Source: Nematopogon swammerdamellus
Lineage: Eukaryota; Arthropoda; Insecta; Lepidoptera; Adelidae
Reading direction: 5' to 3'
Assembly (NCBI GenBank): GCA_946902875.1
Contig: OX336340.1
Span: forward strand, 17,933,566-17,997,565
DNA: 64,000 bases
Part shown: positions 9,901 through 19,800 of the stretch, piece by piece
Layout of the letters: each line of letters begins with the position of its first letter
How positions within the stretch are numbered: position 1 is the stretch's first letter
The notes under the pieces: generated by a model
Seen by the model: the letters and a program-made list of their open reading frames with translations, nothing else
Databases searched by the model: none
What the model was told of the DNA's origin: nothing
Translations under genes and position numbers: made by a program

Positions 9901-11813
9901 TGGAAAAAGAAAAAAATATCTGGTCACTTTCTTTTCGTTTCGAATTTAGCAGGCTATGTGCAATACAAAGATTACAATAATATTATTATTATAAGGGTAG
10001 TTCATATATATGGTACTCTATGGTAATTCCTAGATTTTTAGAAGAACAATCCTTAAACTTTGTGTCCACCGAGCTAAAGTTAGTTTATCAGATTTATCAG
10101 TCAGTCCATTTTAGTCTTACCTACGTAGGTCCAACCCAGGTCAGCCTTCGGGCGAGGCACAGACCTAGAGTCGTTGACTCAACAGATACCGGTTTTCTGC
10201 AGACATTAGACCAAGCAAGCGGGTACTACAAACTTACCCAGATTTTGGTACAATCACCTTTGGAAATGCAACAATCCAAATAAATAATAGTAAAGTTGTT
10301 TAAGCAGAACTATACATTTTTACCATCTAAAAAAACAACGCCCTGGGGCGTCGCGACGCACAGGCGGAACCCCTGGGCTAGTAGTAAGCTATAATACCAC
10401 ACCCTAATTTCTAGCTAGCTACCCCTTAATGCATATTTAGCTTTGGCAGAGTCAGTTTCATTCGAAACATTACTTTTATTGTGTTGAAGTAGAGTTAAGT
10501 GGTTTAGAACAGACTAACTGCTCCCGAGCCCCGCTTGCGTGCAGTCGGGCTAACGTCAAATTAGACAGATGGGACTCGGATTTTTCTCCAATTTTTATCA
10601 ATTTCAACCCAATCGCAGTTGTATCTAGAAAAAATGCATAATATATGCACAGTTCCTATGTAAGGTATCGTGATGTTACAACTCATTTATAAATTTATAA
10701 ATCGAACTCCAATATCATAATTCGCCCTTTTTTATGCATTTAAAATGATAAAAAGACATTTTTATGGAACCTGCCTTGGTTTGCTACACTACTACAACTG
10801 TGATGTCACCCCATCAACCCACACCGTCGTGCCGGCTACACCGAACACACGAACTATGACCTTTCGGGTCTACGTCTCACTAATATTTTTCTTGATTGTA
10901 CCAGTAATCGGGCACGGCTGAGGCGGCTCCAACCCAGTACCCACGCTTGAGATAAATCGATGCACTCAATTCGAGTGTAGGCGGGCCTTATCGTTATGTT
11001 AGGGTCCCTACTTATTGTGAGCGATTGAGTAAATATAAGTTCGAGCTGTCAGCTTTATTACACAGTCCACCTGCAATATCGAATGGCCGATCGGAGCCTG
11101 CGGCCTGCACCTGTGTGTAAACGTATTGGTTTTTTTGTTGGCTATTTCAACTCGTACACGCGTAGGTAATAATTATACTACACTAGTCGACTAAACTGAA
11201 CTGGAAGGAAAACTCAACTATTTTCAGAGCCGTTTCGACCGACTTTATTTCAGTGCGGTGCTGGTGCTGCTAAACCTGGGCTGGTAAATCATCTACCAAC
11301 TGGCAGGGGAAGTAGACGATTTTAAGTACAATATGAAATTTTAAGAAACAATCGGGTTCATTACCGAAGTGTACCATGCACAATAATGTTGATTCTTAAA
11401 GATATTACATACAATTGATTAGCCTCGGTAGCTCGTGGTGCGATCGATCGACCGCCGCTCGTGATCTTAAGCACACCTGGGCGCGGTCAGAACTAAGGAT
11501 GGATTCTACCGTTGAGGCTGATTGTGGTTCGGATTTCACGTTAAACTGTAGGTCCCTTACATTTACCTGACTAGGTGGTAGGGTTTATAAAGCCCGGGTG
11601 ATACCACCGCACTCAATGAAAGGTCGTTCGAAGAGGCTCTGCGTGTTTTCCGTCCAGTTCAGTTTGGCCGACACCATCAGGATGTTGCACGTGATGTAGC
11701 TAAAAATATAAATATATTGCGGACGTCGCACCGTCGTCGTCTTGTTTACAGCAAATCCACAAAACTATCGCAAGTGTAATAAATATCCTTCTCGTTACCT
11801 TCAAGAAGTCCAT
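6766..11813 (-). CDS. Gene D: secreted protein, partial at 3' end
   Basis: Four exons join in phase: 11813-11799, 8314-8160, 7676-7615 and 6926-6766. Junctions are AAG/gtaacg, ttccag/TGG, AAG/gttggt, tttcag/ACT, CAAG/gtacgt, tttcag/ATG and AAG/gtaaaa. The product so far is 131 residues. Residues 1-21 (MDFLKWRFLLAACWAVSALGA) form a clear signal peptide of basic, hydrophobic and small-residue parts. Next come a charged segment, the hydrophobic YYLHNILPQLQ at about 46-56, and a Q/P-rich stretch at about 110-125 (GAQQGQQPQGPP). The last exon ends in an open donor in phase 0, so more coding sequence lies to the left. The exon plan (short first exon phase 0, second exon phase 2) equals that of gene A, so I infer a relative of that secreted family. 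No function is known to me. Confidence 0.75.
7137..7230 (+). repeat. GGGTTCCGTA-type lepidopteran repeat, 5' part
   Basis: Begins with the inverted pair AGGGTTCCGTAG and TACGGAACCCTC, followed by GGATCACTTTGTTG and GTCCGTCCGTCTGTC. The same family gives fragments at 9640, 14404, 28118 and 28345. Common non-autonomous element in moths and butterflies; in intron 3 of gene D. Confidence 0.65.
7615..7676 (-). CDS. Gene D exon 3
   Basis: 62 bases, acceptor ATTTCAG, donor GTACGT. Reads LEFNVDNADAQYYQPNQERQ between two split codons (Arg before, Asp after). A head-B SINE-1 lies just upstream in intron 2. Confidence 0.75.
7717..8045 (-). mobile_element. SINE-1, head-B copy
   Basis: Minus-strand SINE with its A-tail read as poly-T at the left, then GGAAACTGACACGGTTGGC, the body (GTCAGCCCATAACACCGG, CCGTTTCGACCGACC, CAACCCGGGCGGG) and head B at the right (GTCGCCTTTTACGACAT through AGTACCGGCCTCACACGG). 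Lies in intron 2 of gene D. Confidence 0.8.
8160..8314 (-). CDS. Gene D exon 2, signal-peptide core
   Basis: 51 codons plus two bases, from acceptor ATTCCAG to donor GTTGGT. It encodes the hydrophobic core LLAACWAVSALGA and the likely cleavage site before VTPGRQY. GC-rich third positions contrast sharply with the AT-rich introns, good evidence of real coding sequence. A competing frame starting at an ATG at 8324 is a shadow. Confidence 0.8.
8697..8828 (-). mobile_element. Truncated LINE 3' end, first insert
   Basis: Minus orientation: CAATAAAGAGTTTCTATTC at the 3' end and CGCAAAGGCGGACTTATCAC within. The AAAGGCGGACTTA core recurs in the neighbouring insert and at about 17770, and the related CGGACTTATTCC at about 27020. 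Only the 3' end survives, the usual result of truncated reverse transcription. Confidence 0.6.
8852..9062 (-). mobile_element. Truncated LINE 3' end, second insert
   Basis: Minus orientation with a (TCTA)n-type tail read as TAGATAGATAGATAG, then GCAATAAAGAATTTTC and the GGTGCAAAGGCGGACTTAT core. Inserted in the same host repeat as the previous one, 24 bases away. Confidence 0.6.
9345..9700. repeat. Nested SINE-1 fragment inside GGGTTCCGTA-type repeat
   Basis: A minus SINE-1 3' end (TATGGAAACAGACACGGTTG then CAGCCCATAACACCGAG) is followed by the distal half of the GGGTTCCGTA-type repeat: ACCACCAATAGATGGCGTG and, at 9655, TACGGAACCCTCTGTGTG with CTCACTCGGACTCGG. Intron 1 of gene D. Confidence 0.55.
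9701..10755. other. Intron 1 of gene D, nothing recognised
   Basis: Contains an 87-codon plus frame at 10020-10283 with ordinary composition but no splice or promoter support, which I do not call. No repeat match recognised inside the window. Confidence 0.45.
10756..10900 (-). mobile_element. SINE-1 variant fragment
   Basis: Begins TTTTTATGGAACCTGCC in place of the usual GGAAACTGACAC, then CCATCAACCCACACCGTCG. The same variant start is seen at 12445 and 53447, so it marks a subfamily. Confidence 0.6.
11195..11310 (-). mobile_element. SINE-1 body fragment
   Basis: CTGAACTGGAAGGAAAAC, then GAGCCGTTTCGACCGAC and CAGTGCGGTGCTGG. Body module only, diverged, no head or tail. Confidence 0.5.
11423..11690 (+). 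mobile_element. SINE-1, head-A copy, 3' truncated
   Basis: Head A is complete: CCTCGGTAGCTCGTGGTG, AAGCACACCTGGGCGCGG and GTGGTTCGGATTTCACG, followed by body sequence TAGGTGGTAGGGTTTATAAAG to CCGTCCAGTTCAGTTTGG. The A-tail end is missing. It ends about 110 bases from exon 1 of gene D. Confidence 0.75.
11799..11813 (-). CDS. Gene D exon 1
   Basis: Five codons, MDFLK, then the donor GTAACG. Chosen as start because it supplies the ATG missing from the signal-peptide exon at 8314 and joins it in phase 0. The 5' UTR would run up through about 11900. A plus-strand SINE-1 copy ends about 110 bases downstream, inside intron 1. Confidence 0.65.
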
Positions 11814-11904
11814 ATCAGCTAGTGACGCGATAGCTACCACCAGCCCGGCTCTCCTAACGATTCCTCTCACGTCCGTCACCATTGAACATTGAACTTCTGC
11901 TTTA

Positions 11905-12264
11905 CAGTCCACAGATGATCCGATAGAGGACAGATTTAATTGTTTTCCTCATTTGCTCTACGCTGGATGAGCTGAGCTCGTCACTAGCGTACACTGAAAA
12001 CTATTAACGTAGACGGTGAGCCGTATTTTAATGGTATTTAGGTGTTCGATTATTTTTAAAATGTATATACGTTAAACTATCCGTCATGTCATAAATTGAA
12101 TCGTCTGCCGTTTCGCATGTAAAACATTTAAGCCGTTGCGTTGGCGAGTTAAAAGCAAATATATATATTTATATACATGCATACATACAGGTAACTTAAA
12201 TATGTAGGAATAAGGGTGTGGAAGTACGTACTAAATTTATGACGAAGTACTCGTATTCGCAATC
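11905..12264. other. Upstream flank of gene D
   Basis: Presumed promoter side of gene D. I find no TATA box at a convincing distance. A TA-rich block lies at about 12160-12180. Confidence 0.35.
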
Positions 12265-12335
12265 CCCCATGCGGCCGAATGTCCATAGGCGTCGTTAGAC
12301 ACCTTATGGGTGGCTCGGCGACACATGTAGCGCTT
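12265..12335 (+). repeat. Dispersed repeat R4, short copy
   Basis: CCGAATGTCCATAGGCGTCG then TTAGACACCTTATGGGTGG. Longer copies lie at 31300-31510 and 55690-55835 and an opposite-strand copy at 33180-33335. Probably the 3' part of a LINE. Confidence 0.55.
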
Positions 12336-12444
12336 ACTATAAAAAAAAGTTTGTGGCTCTTGAATGAATTTATAAATAGAACTCCTCGATTTATTATAAA
12401 TCCCTTATAATTCGGCATTGTTGCATTGAAAAAAAAATTGTTTT

Positions 12445-12665
12445 TTTTATGGAACCTGCCATGGTTGGCTACATTAACTACTACAACAGTGTGTCAGCCC
12501 ATCAACCCACACCGTCGTCGTGCCGGGTACACTGAACCCACGAACTGTTTACCATAGCAGCTTCGACTGACATTTCACTCAGTGCGGTGGTATCTATCCG
12601 GTCGGGGCAAACCCTAACACCAGAGACCTATATTTTAAATCTTTGCCTCTACCACCTAGTAGGTA
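12445..12665 (-). mobile_element. SINE-1 variant copy
   Basis: Poly-T, ATGGAACCTGCCATGGTTGG, CAGCCCATCAACCCACACC, GCAGCTTCGACTGACATTTC and GTGCGGTGGTATCTATCC. Same subfamily as 10756 and 53447. Confidence 0.65.
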
Positions 12666-13057
12666 CGTAGTTTTTATTTGTATAAATAAATGCTCGTTTT
12701 TACATCAAATAAATTCCAGTGAAGTTATTATGTTGTCCTGGTTTACGGCCAATGAAAACCGTAATTTCTGACGTCACGCACAGGACGCGGTGGAGTTGTG
12801 GTAATTAGAGTGTGTAGCGGCCATGCAAGAGAGGGCGACATTAGAACAACGGAAGAAGCGTTTTGGTTCGATGGCATCCAATTATGGATGACACCACAGC
12901 GCTGGTGTAAATGCGTAACGCTAGAGAAGTGATTTGCGATAAAAACTAAGCCTTGTTGTGTTGAATGTAAGAATAATTTGTGACCAAAGATTTTGGAAGG
13001 CCTTATGGATTTAAATGGTCGGTAAATCTGTATAGGTATTTAGACATGTTTTTGTTT
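12666..13057. other. No feature recognised
   Basis: Mixed sequence, no gene or repeat match seen. Confidence 0.4.
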
Positions 13058-13125
13058 GCATTTCAAAATGAACTCACGGTTTCTATATTCATTAATATAG
13101 AAACCGTGAGTTCATTTTGAAATGC
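13058..13125. repeat. Perfect 32-base inverted repeat, 4-base loop
   Basis: Left arm 13058-13089 starts GCATTTCAAAATGAACTC; right arm 13094-13125 is its exact complement; the loop is CATT. No mismatch in either arm. It is not part of any repeat family I see in the window. Either a recent foldback, a tiny MITE or an assembly artefact. Confidence 0.9.
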
Positions 13126-14403
13126 GTTTATTATTTATCTATCATCAATGCCGGTTATCTCCAGACTCCAGATGCACTAGCTTTTGATGAGTCTATCGAC
13201 AAATTACTGGTGGACGCAGTATGTCGAGTGCATGTGTGGCGATGGTGTAGTCAAGGCTTATGCGCCGCGTAAGCCTCATACATAAAGCAACTACGGCAGC
13301 CTCGGCAGAACATCAGATGTTCTGACTTTAATTTTGAATTATAGTTTATTTTAGGTAGACTTGAATCGTTTAATTTTTTTTTTACTTTTTGAATAGAAGT
13401 AAATTGGTATGTTCACTTCAAATTATTAAAATAAGTACTAAATTCGCGTTAAGTGTAAAAGAATGCTAACATTATTTTTTTATAAAAATAACCGATTCAA
13501 CATTCAAAATTAACCTTAAAAATTATGAAAATCATTAAGACAACATTTTTGATGATATTTGTTCAAATTGTTGACGCCGCTTGTGTGCTGGGAACATCTG
13601 TTAGCATATTTTAAGAATTAACAATGTTTTCATTGTAAAAATGTTCAGTGAGCATTGAGTTCAATAGATCAAGGTTACACCTACATAATATCCGGATGAG
13701 TTAGTGCTAATGTGCGAAAATGTTGAATGAAGTTAAACGGTACATCACAATGGTAGGCAAACGACAGTGAATTTTTTATTTTGGTGCAATGCCCATGAAA
13801 TTTAATTTGTATTCAGGATTCAATCTCGATAGTAGATATTTTTAACGATTATAAAATACATTAAATCTATCTTTATATGTCTGTTACCTATATATTATAA
13901 TTGTTTTTATTTTATTTTTCATCGCCCTTCATCTTGACTAGATTCATTTTGACTAGAGCGAGTCCGTCTTCCAGTATTGGGCAGTCCAAAAGACGGAGCT
14001 GTTTCGTTTCAGGTACGATAATCTCTTTTGCGCTCGAAACCTGCCTCTCCCGTAGTTCAAAATGGATGCTTCCGACTATGTGCGTTACTGTACTTGAGCG
14101 GTCTCACGTTCCAATTGCGAAAGATGAATAAAATTCATGTTGACCATTGTTCAAAGACTGCTTGGACAGTTATTATACTTGCATGCCAGTATAATTATGC
14201 CAGTCAAATTGTGAGAAGCACGTCTAGCAAGATACATACCATATCAGCAGGTATCGCACACATTAATTTGAATCGTTCTAGCGTCGCACAACAAATGTGT
14301 TGAATGGGTTACCGGGGAATCTTTCACAAGCAACACATAAAATTGTAAGTAGGTACTACAATCAAATAATCTTCAAATCGCGAATATGATCTCTCCCCGG
14401 AAT
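13126..14403. other. No gene recognised
   Basis: AT-rich. Open frames at 13901-14131 and 14028-14303 overlap in different phases and have no splice signals; I treat them as chance. Confidence 0.45.
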
Positions 14404-14805
14404 CTTACGATCTAGTCCGTCCGTCCGTTTTGACTGTACTGATCCATAGATGGCGTGAGTGGCGCTAGCCATGACATGGCGATACGGAACCCTCGGTGCG
14501 CGAGGTCGACTCGCACTTGGCCGGTTCTTTTATAGAAGCTGACACGGTTGGCTACCTCACCTACTACATCTGTGATGTTAGCCCATAACACCTTGGTGAA
14601 CTAGGTTCCATGTCAGTGCTTACATTCGGTCGTCCCTCTGGATTGCTGGCTATTACTGGACTGAGGAGAACACAGCCGAGGCTGCTATGAACGTCCAGTA
14701 CGGTGGCATCAACCCAGTCGGCCACATTTGAGCCTACCATCTAGTAAGGAAAGGGCAACGGAAGGGACGTAGATACTACCGGTTCCGAACGGTGCACGTA
14801 ATTAT
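14404..14805 (-). mobile_element. Composite: GGGTTCCGTA-type tail, SINE-1 3' end, SINE-2 5' half
   Basis: At 14404-14525 the tail of the GGGTTCCGTA-type repeat (GTCCGTCCGTCCGTTTTGAC to CGACTCGCACTTGGCCGG). At 14526-14632 SINE-1 sequence (GAAGCTGACACGGTTGGC to CATTCGGTCG). At 14633 it passes directly into SINE-2 (GGATTGCTGGCTATTACTGG to CCGGTTCCGAACGGTG). The SINE-1/SINE-2 switch is inside otherwise continuous SINE sequence. Confidence 0.7.
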
Positions 14806-15897
14806 TAGATATATGAAAAGAAGTTTGTTCTTTCATACACTTTTGAACGATAAGGCATCAATGCCTTCAATAAATAATAACTTCATAAAGAGTCGAACTA
14901 GTCGTACTCGATGTGTGTAAACCAGCAGGTGCGACAATTTGCAGGAAATTGCGATCTACAAATTGTACGTTTTGTAACGTTCTATAGCGGCCTGATGAAA
15001 TGTCAGTTTGGACCTCGCATTAAAGTTTCAACAATGATCAAATTAAAGTGGACACACATGTGGTGCCTATAGCACAGATTACTTAATAGTTACTTCGCCC
15101 TATAGGTACAAAGATAGCATCGTAATTAGATTTTTTTCATTGAAATATAAATCTTTGTTTCAATATCTGCTATAGGTAAGTATGTTTCTTTTAATTGTAT
15201 TTGTCATCGCCTTCCATCGTGACTAGAGTCGGTCATTCAGTCTGCATGTAAGCGTTCACTGCTGGACATGCGCCTCTCAAATTTTCCTCCAGGCCGGGAG
15301 GCTTTCAGCATGATGATAGTGGTAGGGGATATTTTAACCCGAGACCCTCATAATAATACAGTATTCTCTTATGAATAGAGCTATGAATATTATAAATAAA
15401 ATTAACTCGATAGAGCGTTTGACGTATTTAGCAATAGATTGAATAAATACAATAATTATATAGTCATATATTGAGGAATACACATACTAAGGAATTATCA
15501 TAAACAGATATGTATGAGAGGAAAGTTAGGGAACGCAATAGGTTAAGCCTCTAATGTTTCTTAGATTTAAAGTAAAATATTATTATAAAATATGGGCTCT
15601 ATCTTGTCTACCTTACATAACATTGACATTATCCGCCTTCGTGCGCTATTCCTACATCCCACAACTTAGTGTGTAAAAAATGCCCCATGGCAATAAACTC
15701 GCCTTTTGTGTTTTCACCATGAAAACCAAAAGGCGAATCCAATGAAGAATATTTTTATTTTTATTTCATAAAGTGATGTTAGCAGCTATGACAATTTATT
15801 GGTTTAGGCTGCGCTAAATAACCCGAACAGTTAATTAATTATTAACCGTTTTCCTAATTATCTTAAAATAGTTACAACCTCGTTTATTAATTTAGTA
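14806..15897. other. Mostly unannotated; one LINE tail
   Basis: At about 15240-15320, minus strand, CGCATGTCCAGCAGTGAACG matches the codons near the end of the LINE ORF at 23104-23277 (ATGTCCAGCAGTGGACGC). The rest shows no gene. Confidence 0.45.
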
Positions 15898-16015
15898 GTG
15901 GGACGACGACATCAAGTACGTCGGCGGAAAGCAGTGGTTCCGTACCGCTGAAGGCCTTCGGGAGGATTGGAGAAAAATTGGAGAGGCGTATATCAATGTC
16001 CATATATTTTGATCT
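15898..16015 (+). pseudogene. LINE ORF C-terminal relic
   Basis: Reads with interruptions as GTACGTCGGCGGAAAGCAG, TGGTTCCGTACCGCTGAAG and GAGGATTGGAGAAAAATTGG, parallel to 23104-23277 (protein GGKQWFRT...EDWRK). This tail domain is typical of RTE-type reverse transcriptases in moths. Broken and short. Confidence 0.55.
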
Positions 16016-16544
16016 CACCAGGTGGGAAAGTGACGAAGGTTTGACAGCTCTTTTCGAACTTCTGGTAGACAAAAAAAAATTGTGACAAGTTCGACACTAC
16101 CGTAATATGAATGATTATTAAACAATAAACAATGCGCCCGTATCAGTCCACTGCTGGACATGGGCCTTTCCCTAGGTACGGCACCTCGCCTTTTTACCTG
16201 CCTAGTCGATATTAATATCAGATTTTGCTCTAGAAACGTTTAGACCTAATTCACTGGACGTAGCCCACCTGATATAAAATGAGAACTGGTTTTATGTTTG
16301 ATCATTTATGCTTTATCCGCGCATGGGTTTACGACCGACGTTATTGCAAGTACAACGGAAGTAAAACAAATTGCGAAGGAATACATAATTTTAATTGCAT
16401 TGCACACGAACACATTCAATGAATACATTGACCACACACGAAAATAAAGTTCAATGACTTAAATATAATAGTGCTCTTTGGAATATTAATTGTGGTTATT
16501 TTAAATATTATAAAAAACACGACACCATCTTCTCCTAACTACCT
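16015..16544. other. Mostly unannotated; LINE tail fragment
   Basis: At about 16140-16170, minus strand, CCCATGTCCAGCAGTGGAC again matches the LINE end. Otherwise no gene seen. Confidence 0.4.
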
Positions 16545-16554
16545 AATTTTTTTT

Positions 16555-16995
16555 TCTGGTACGTCAGCCCATAATAATATCTCTGTGAACTAGATTCCAT
16601 GTCAGTGATTTCCCTTTGGCCGTGCCAGTTATACTGAACTGGACGGAAAACACCATCGAGTGGTCGATGGAAACCACGACCTATTTATTACATAGTCGCT
16701 TCGACCGACCTTCATGGCGGTGGTATCAACCCGGACAGTATCTGTCCGGGTTGATACCACCGTGTGTGTGGTTTCTGTAAAAACAGCAAAAGTGGAAATG
16801 TGTGGTTTTGCATGGTCACTCCTCAGTTCAAATCCTACCACCTAGTAAGGTAAAAAGTGAAGGGACAGTTTTACGTGGTATCTGAACCATGATCAGCCTC
16901 AATGGTCGAACGATCACCCATCCAAGATCTGATCGCGCCCAGGTGTGCTTAAGATCATGAACGACTCGGTCGAACGATCGCACCATTGATCTAAT
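16555..16995 (-). mobile_element. SINE-1, head-A copy with internal foldback
   Basis: Minus strand, from GTACGTCAGCCCATAATAAT at the 3' side to head A at the right (GATCATGAACGACTCGGTCG). Inside the body at 16718-16762 is a perfect 21-base inverted repeat around TAT, made of CGGTGGTATCAACCCGGACAG and its complement, followed by about 60 bases absent from other copies. Confidence 0.7.
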
Positions 16996-17389
16996 TAAGC
17001 TGACGAAAGCAATTTAACTAATAAATTACAAAGGAAGAACGGCATAATTGTTTTTTTCTTTTAGTAAATTCGGCTAATCATGTAAAGTGACGTTTTGTCA
17101 GTTACGATTGAAAAGAATCTCATGAATATGCAGTTCAATGCAGTCATGTTTTATTCATCTCAGGTTTTGCACGAGTAGGGACCTCATTTCGGAAAAGTAA
17201 TGCACTTTTATAGCATTCCGTGCGTGCAACACTGGTTCATAAGAAACACATTTTTTTAGCAATATGGTTCTGTCCGTACGACTAGAGTACATGCACCTTC
17301 CAATGTCACCTCGGAGTAGGTGCCATATCGGAGACTTCCCTCTTAGGGTTGCTCGCTACACTGAACTACAGTCGCCCCGCTAGGGTGCG

Positions 17390-17602
17390 GAACTATCTTC
17401 CGGCGAGTGTATTTCCTGAATCATTTAACCTGGGTGTCTTTAAACGTCGTATTAAAAGGCTAGACAGTCCACCAACAGTCCGCAAATCTGCTGGCATGGC
17501 ACCTAACTGAGCGTGGTTTCGCGAGGAGAGGTGATTTTGGCTCTGTCGACTCCACCATTGGTCTCTCGGCACAGCCACACATGTTGGTTTACATAAAAAA
17601 GG
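17390..17602 (+). mobile_element. SINE-3 copy
   Basis: Plus strand, ending GGTTTACATAAAAAA. Matches 27716-27875 in reverse: GCTAGACAGTCCACCAACAG, AAATCTGCTGGCATGGCACC, GCGTGGTTTCGCGAGGAGAG and CCAATGGTCTC-like sequence. Family named only for this window. Confidence 0.65.
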
Positions 17603-17890
17603 ATAGTACAGCCGAGGCGGTCAGGCGGATTACTCTTTTTGTTCTGTGGTCAGGCGGCCATTTTTCGTCCAGTATGGTGGTAGTAACCCAGTCGGCTACA
17701 ATTTGAGCAAAGTACAAAGTGATGGGCACGAAAAACTACATGAAAAGAAATAGAGAAAAACTGGATTGCGCAAAAGGCGGACTTAGCACTGTGTGTTTCC
17801 TTTTTTATGCAATCCGATATGGATGGCAGAGTCAAAGGGCACACATGCACCGAACGAACAGGTAATATCACCGTCGAGAAGGTGTAATAC
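17603..17890 (-). mobile_element. Rearranged SINE-2 fragments and LINE tail
   Basis: 17660-17705 holds GTCCAGTATGGTGGTAGTAA and CCCAGTCGGCTACAATTTGA (SINE-2 middle). 17811-17885 holds TTTTTTATGCAATCCGATAT and GGTAATATCACCGTCGAGAA (SINE-2 3' end). Between them GCGCAAAAGGCGGACTTAGC is the LINE tail seen at 8.7-9.0 kb. The order of the SINE-2 parts is inverted relative to an intact copy. Confidence 0.55.
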
Positions 17891-18205
17891 TGATTCGATT
17901 TTACTTAAAAAAAGTTCTGTTCTAGGCTTAGTTAATGATGTTGTATTTGGAGACCTTGTTTTGTCCTTCCTTTCCTTTCCTTACCTATAATAAAATCCAA
18001 CGTCTGCTTTCTGTCTGAGTGTCTGTCTGTCCGCTTATAACTCGAGAACCACTGAACCGATTTTAATAAAACAAAATTCTACGGATTGCTTGATTCTTCC
18101 CATCAACTATAGGCTACTTACTATCACGCTAAATGGCTTATGAGGTTAGCAGTGAAGTGAAATATGAGAGCGGGCGGAGCCGCGGGCATAGCTTGTGTAC
18201 TTATG

Positions 18206-18352
18206 TGTTTTCCGTCCAGTTCAGTGTAGCCGGCACGACCGAAGGGAAGCACTGACGTGGCACCAAGTTCACCCGGTGTTATGGGCTGACATTACGGATG
18301 TTGTAGGTGATGTAGCCAACCGTGTCAGTTTCAATAAAAAAAAAAAAAAAAA
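18206..18352 (+). mobile_element. SINE-1 3' half with A-tail
   Basis: From TGTGTTTTCCGTCCAGTTCA through GTTCACCCGGTGTTATGGGC to an A-tail of about 18 bases. 5'-truncated, as expected for a retroposed copy. Confidence 0.8.
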
Positions 18353-18394
18353 CTTATATCGGGGAAGGTAAATTATTTCAGGAAAACAAAAACA

Positions 18395-18912
18395 AGGAAA
18401 ATGAAATATCGAGACAATAAAATTTTGCTCTTATTAAATTTAGAAGATCTAACCTTATATTTTACCGATTACGACGAAGCTAAAAGGAAGAGGTATCAAA
18501 CGATGATGGATGAACCAGGAAAATTATTTGCCAAAGATGTCTGGTGGCGGGGAATTCCAAATTTGCCTGCCACGAGATTTTAATAGATTTTTTTTTCTGA
18601 GTACTATGAGTAATTAAATTGTGTGTAAAAGCTGGTAGACATATATCATACGTTATATATTTGACTAAATATTACGCCCTCAAAATTGAAGTACAAAGGT
18701 TATGGAAAACAAATGCCAGAATCATTCCTATAATAATTGGAACAACCGGAATTTTTGCAAAAACTTTACCAGGGTATATACAATTTTTGGATGCAGATAT
18801 AAAAATACAAGTCCTACAACAACAAGCTGCAATACAGACTACGAAAATTTTAACAGAAGGTATGACTGGTTATTTGGAAGAACTCGAAAATTATGATGAA
18901 GCAATTAATTAA
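18395..18912 (+). pseudogene. LINE reverse-transcriptase C-terminal relic
   Basis: Two frames separated by stops. The second (18619-18912) contains KIEVQRLWKTNARIIPIIIG and, about 30 residues on, AIQTTKILTEGM. This KxEhxRhW...hhPhhhGshG...AhhxTAxIhR pattern is the C-terminal tail known to me from LINE ORF2 proteins. The first frame (18401-18583) includes DEAKRKRYQTMMDEPGKLF. No RT core or poly(A) is left, and the reading frame is broken. Domestication is unlikely. Confidence 0.5.
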
Positions 18913-18959
18913 GAAGAGGCTTACAGTATCACCACACATCTATCCCCTCTCCCGAGATG

Positions 18960-19385
18960 CACTTGGGTGGGGACTGATGTTAACCCAGTGCCATACCAGG
19001 CCTCACGCACTCTATGTACTTGCGCGCGCTAACTACCTACCGCCCGACGGGCCGTCGGCGGTCTTTTTCAGTGGCAATTCGTCAGCCGCGCGAAGTATAT
19101 ATAGACGCTCGCCCACGCAACTGCGCGCAGCTGCAAAGCAATAACCACTTTACACTCGATCGTTAAGGTACATTTTCGCACGCAGCGATTGGCGATGTGA
19201 AACAGTAGGCTATTAAAGCCCGAAGGTAGGAACATTTTCTATGTTGAGTGATTTATCTGTTACGAAGTAACTATTAAGTAATCTGTGGCCATACTGAGAG
19301 TCTAAAAAAACGGACGAAGAATTTATAGGTAATACATAATTGTATGAATTACATTCTTCAAAAAGGGTTCTTCGTATACTAGACT
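18960..19385. other. GC-rich block with a TATA motif
   Basis: Unlike its AT-rich surroundings, 19020-19140 is GC-rich and holds TATATATAG at 19096-19104 followed by GACGCTCGCCCACGC. About 65 bases on, CGTTAAG/GTACAT could be a donor (19168). It could be a plus-strand core promoter with a short first exon, but no downstream exon was found. Confidence 0.25.
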
Positions 19386-19800
19386 AGCTTGTGCCAGCGG
19401 CTTCGCTCGCATAGCATATTATGTCCATCCTGAAGGTCCATTCCAAATATTGCTCAAAGAATTTTTTAAATCCGATGAGTATTTTCGGAGATTACCTCCT
19501 ACATCCAAACTTACAAACTTCACCTCTTTATAATATTACAAGCTTTTCCCGTGGCTTCGCTCGGGTGAAATTCAGATTTAAACAGAAGAAAGTAAGTAAG
19601 CCCGCTACCGTAACTTTATTTTGGCGCGCGGAACAATTCGGTTTGTATAAGAGCCACATCTCAGCGTAACCAGAACTGAATTTTATTTAGCCTATCCTGT
19701 GTTTCGTATAGCTCCATGTGCTTGTACTAAGTTTCGTCGAATTCGGATGATTAATTTAAGAGTTATGGACGAACATACATACATACATACAGGAAAGATT
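19386..19800 (+). repeat. Dispersed lepidopteran repeat, plus copy
   Basis: Contains two starts of the AGCTTTTCCCGTGGCTTCGC type (19392 and 19540), then TTGGCGCGCGGAACAATTCG, GTACTAAGTTTCGTCGAATT and a CATACATACATACATAC tail. The same unit occurs inverted at 37380-37640. Confidence 0.65.

Noticed and set aside
10020..10283. 87-codon plus frame in gene D intron 1
   Set aside because: No splice or motif support; chance frame more likely.
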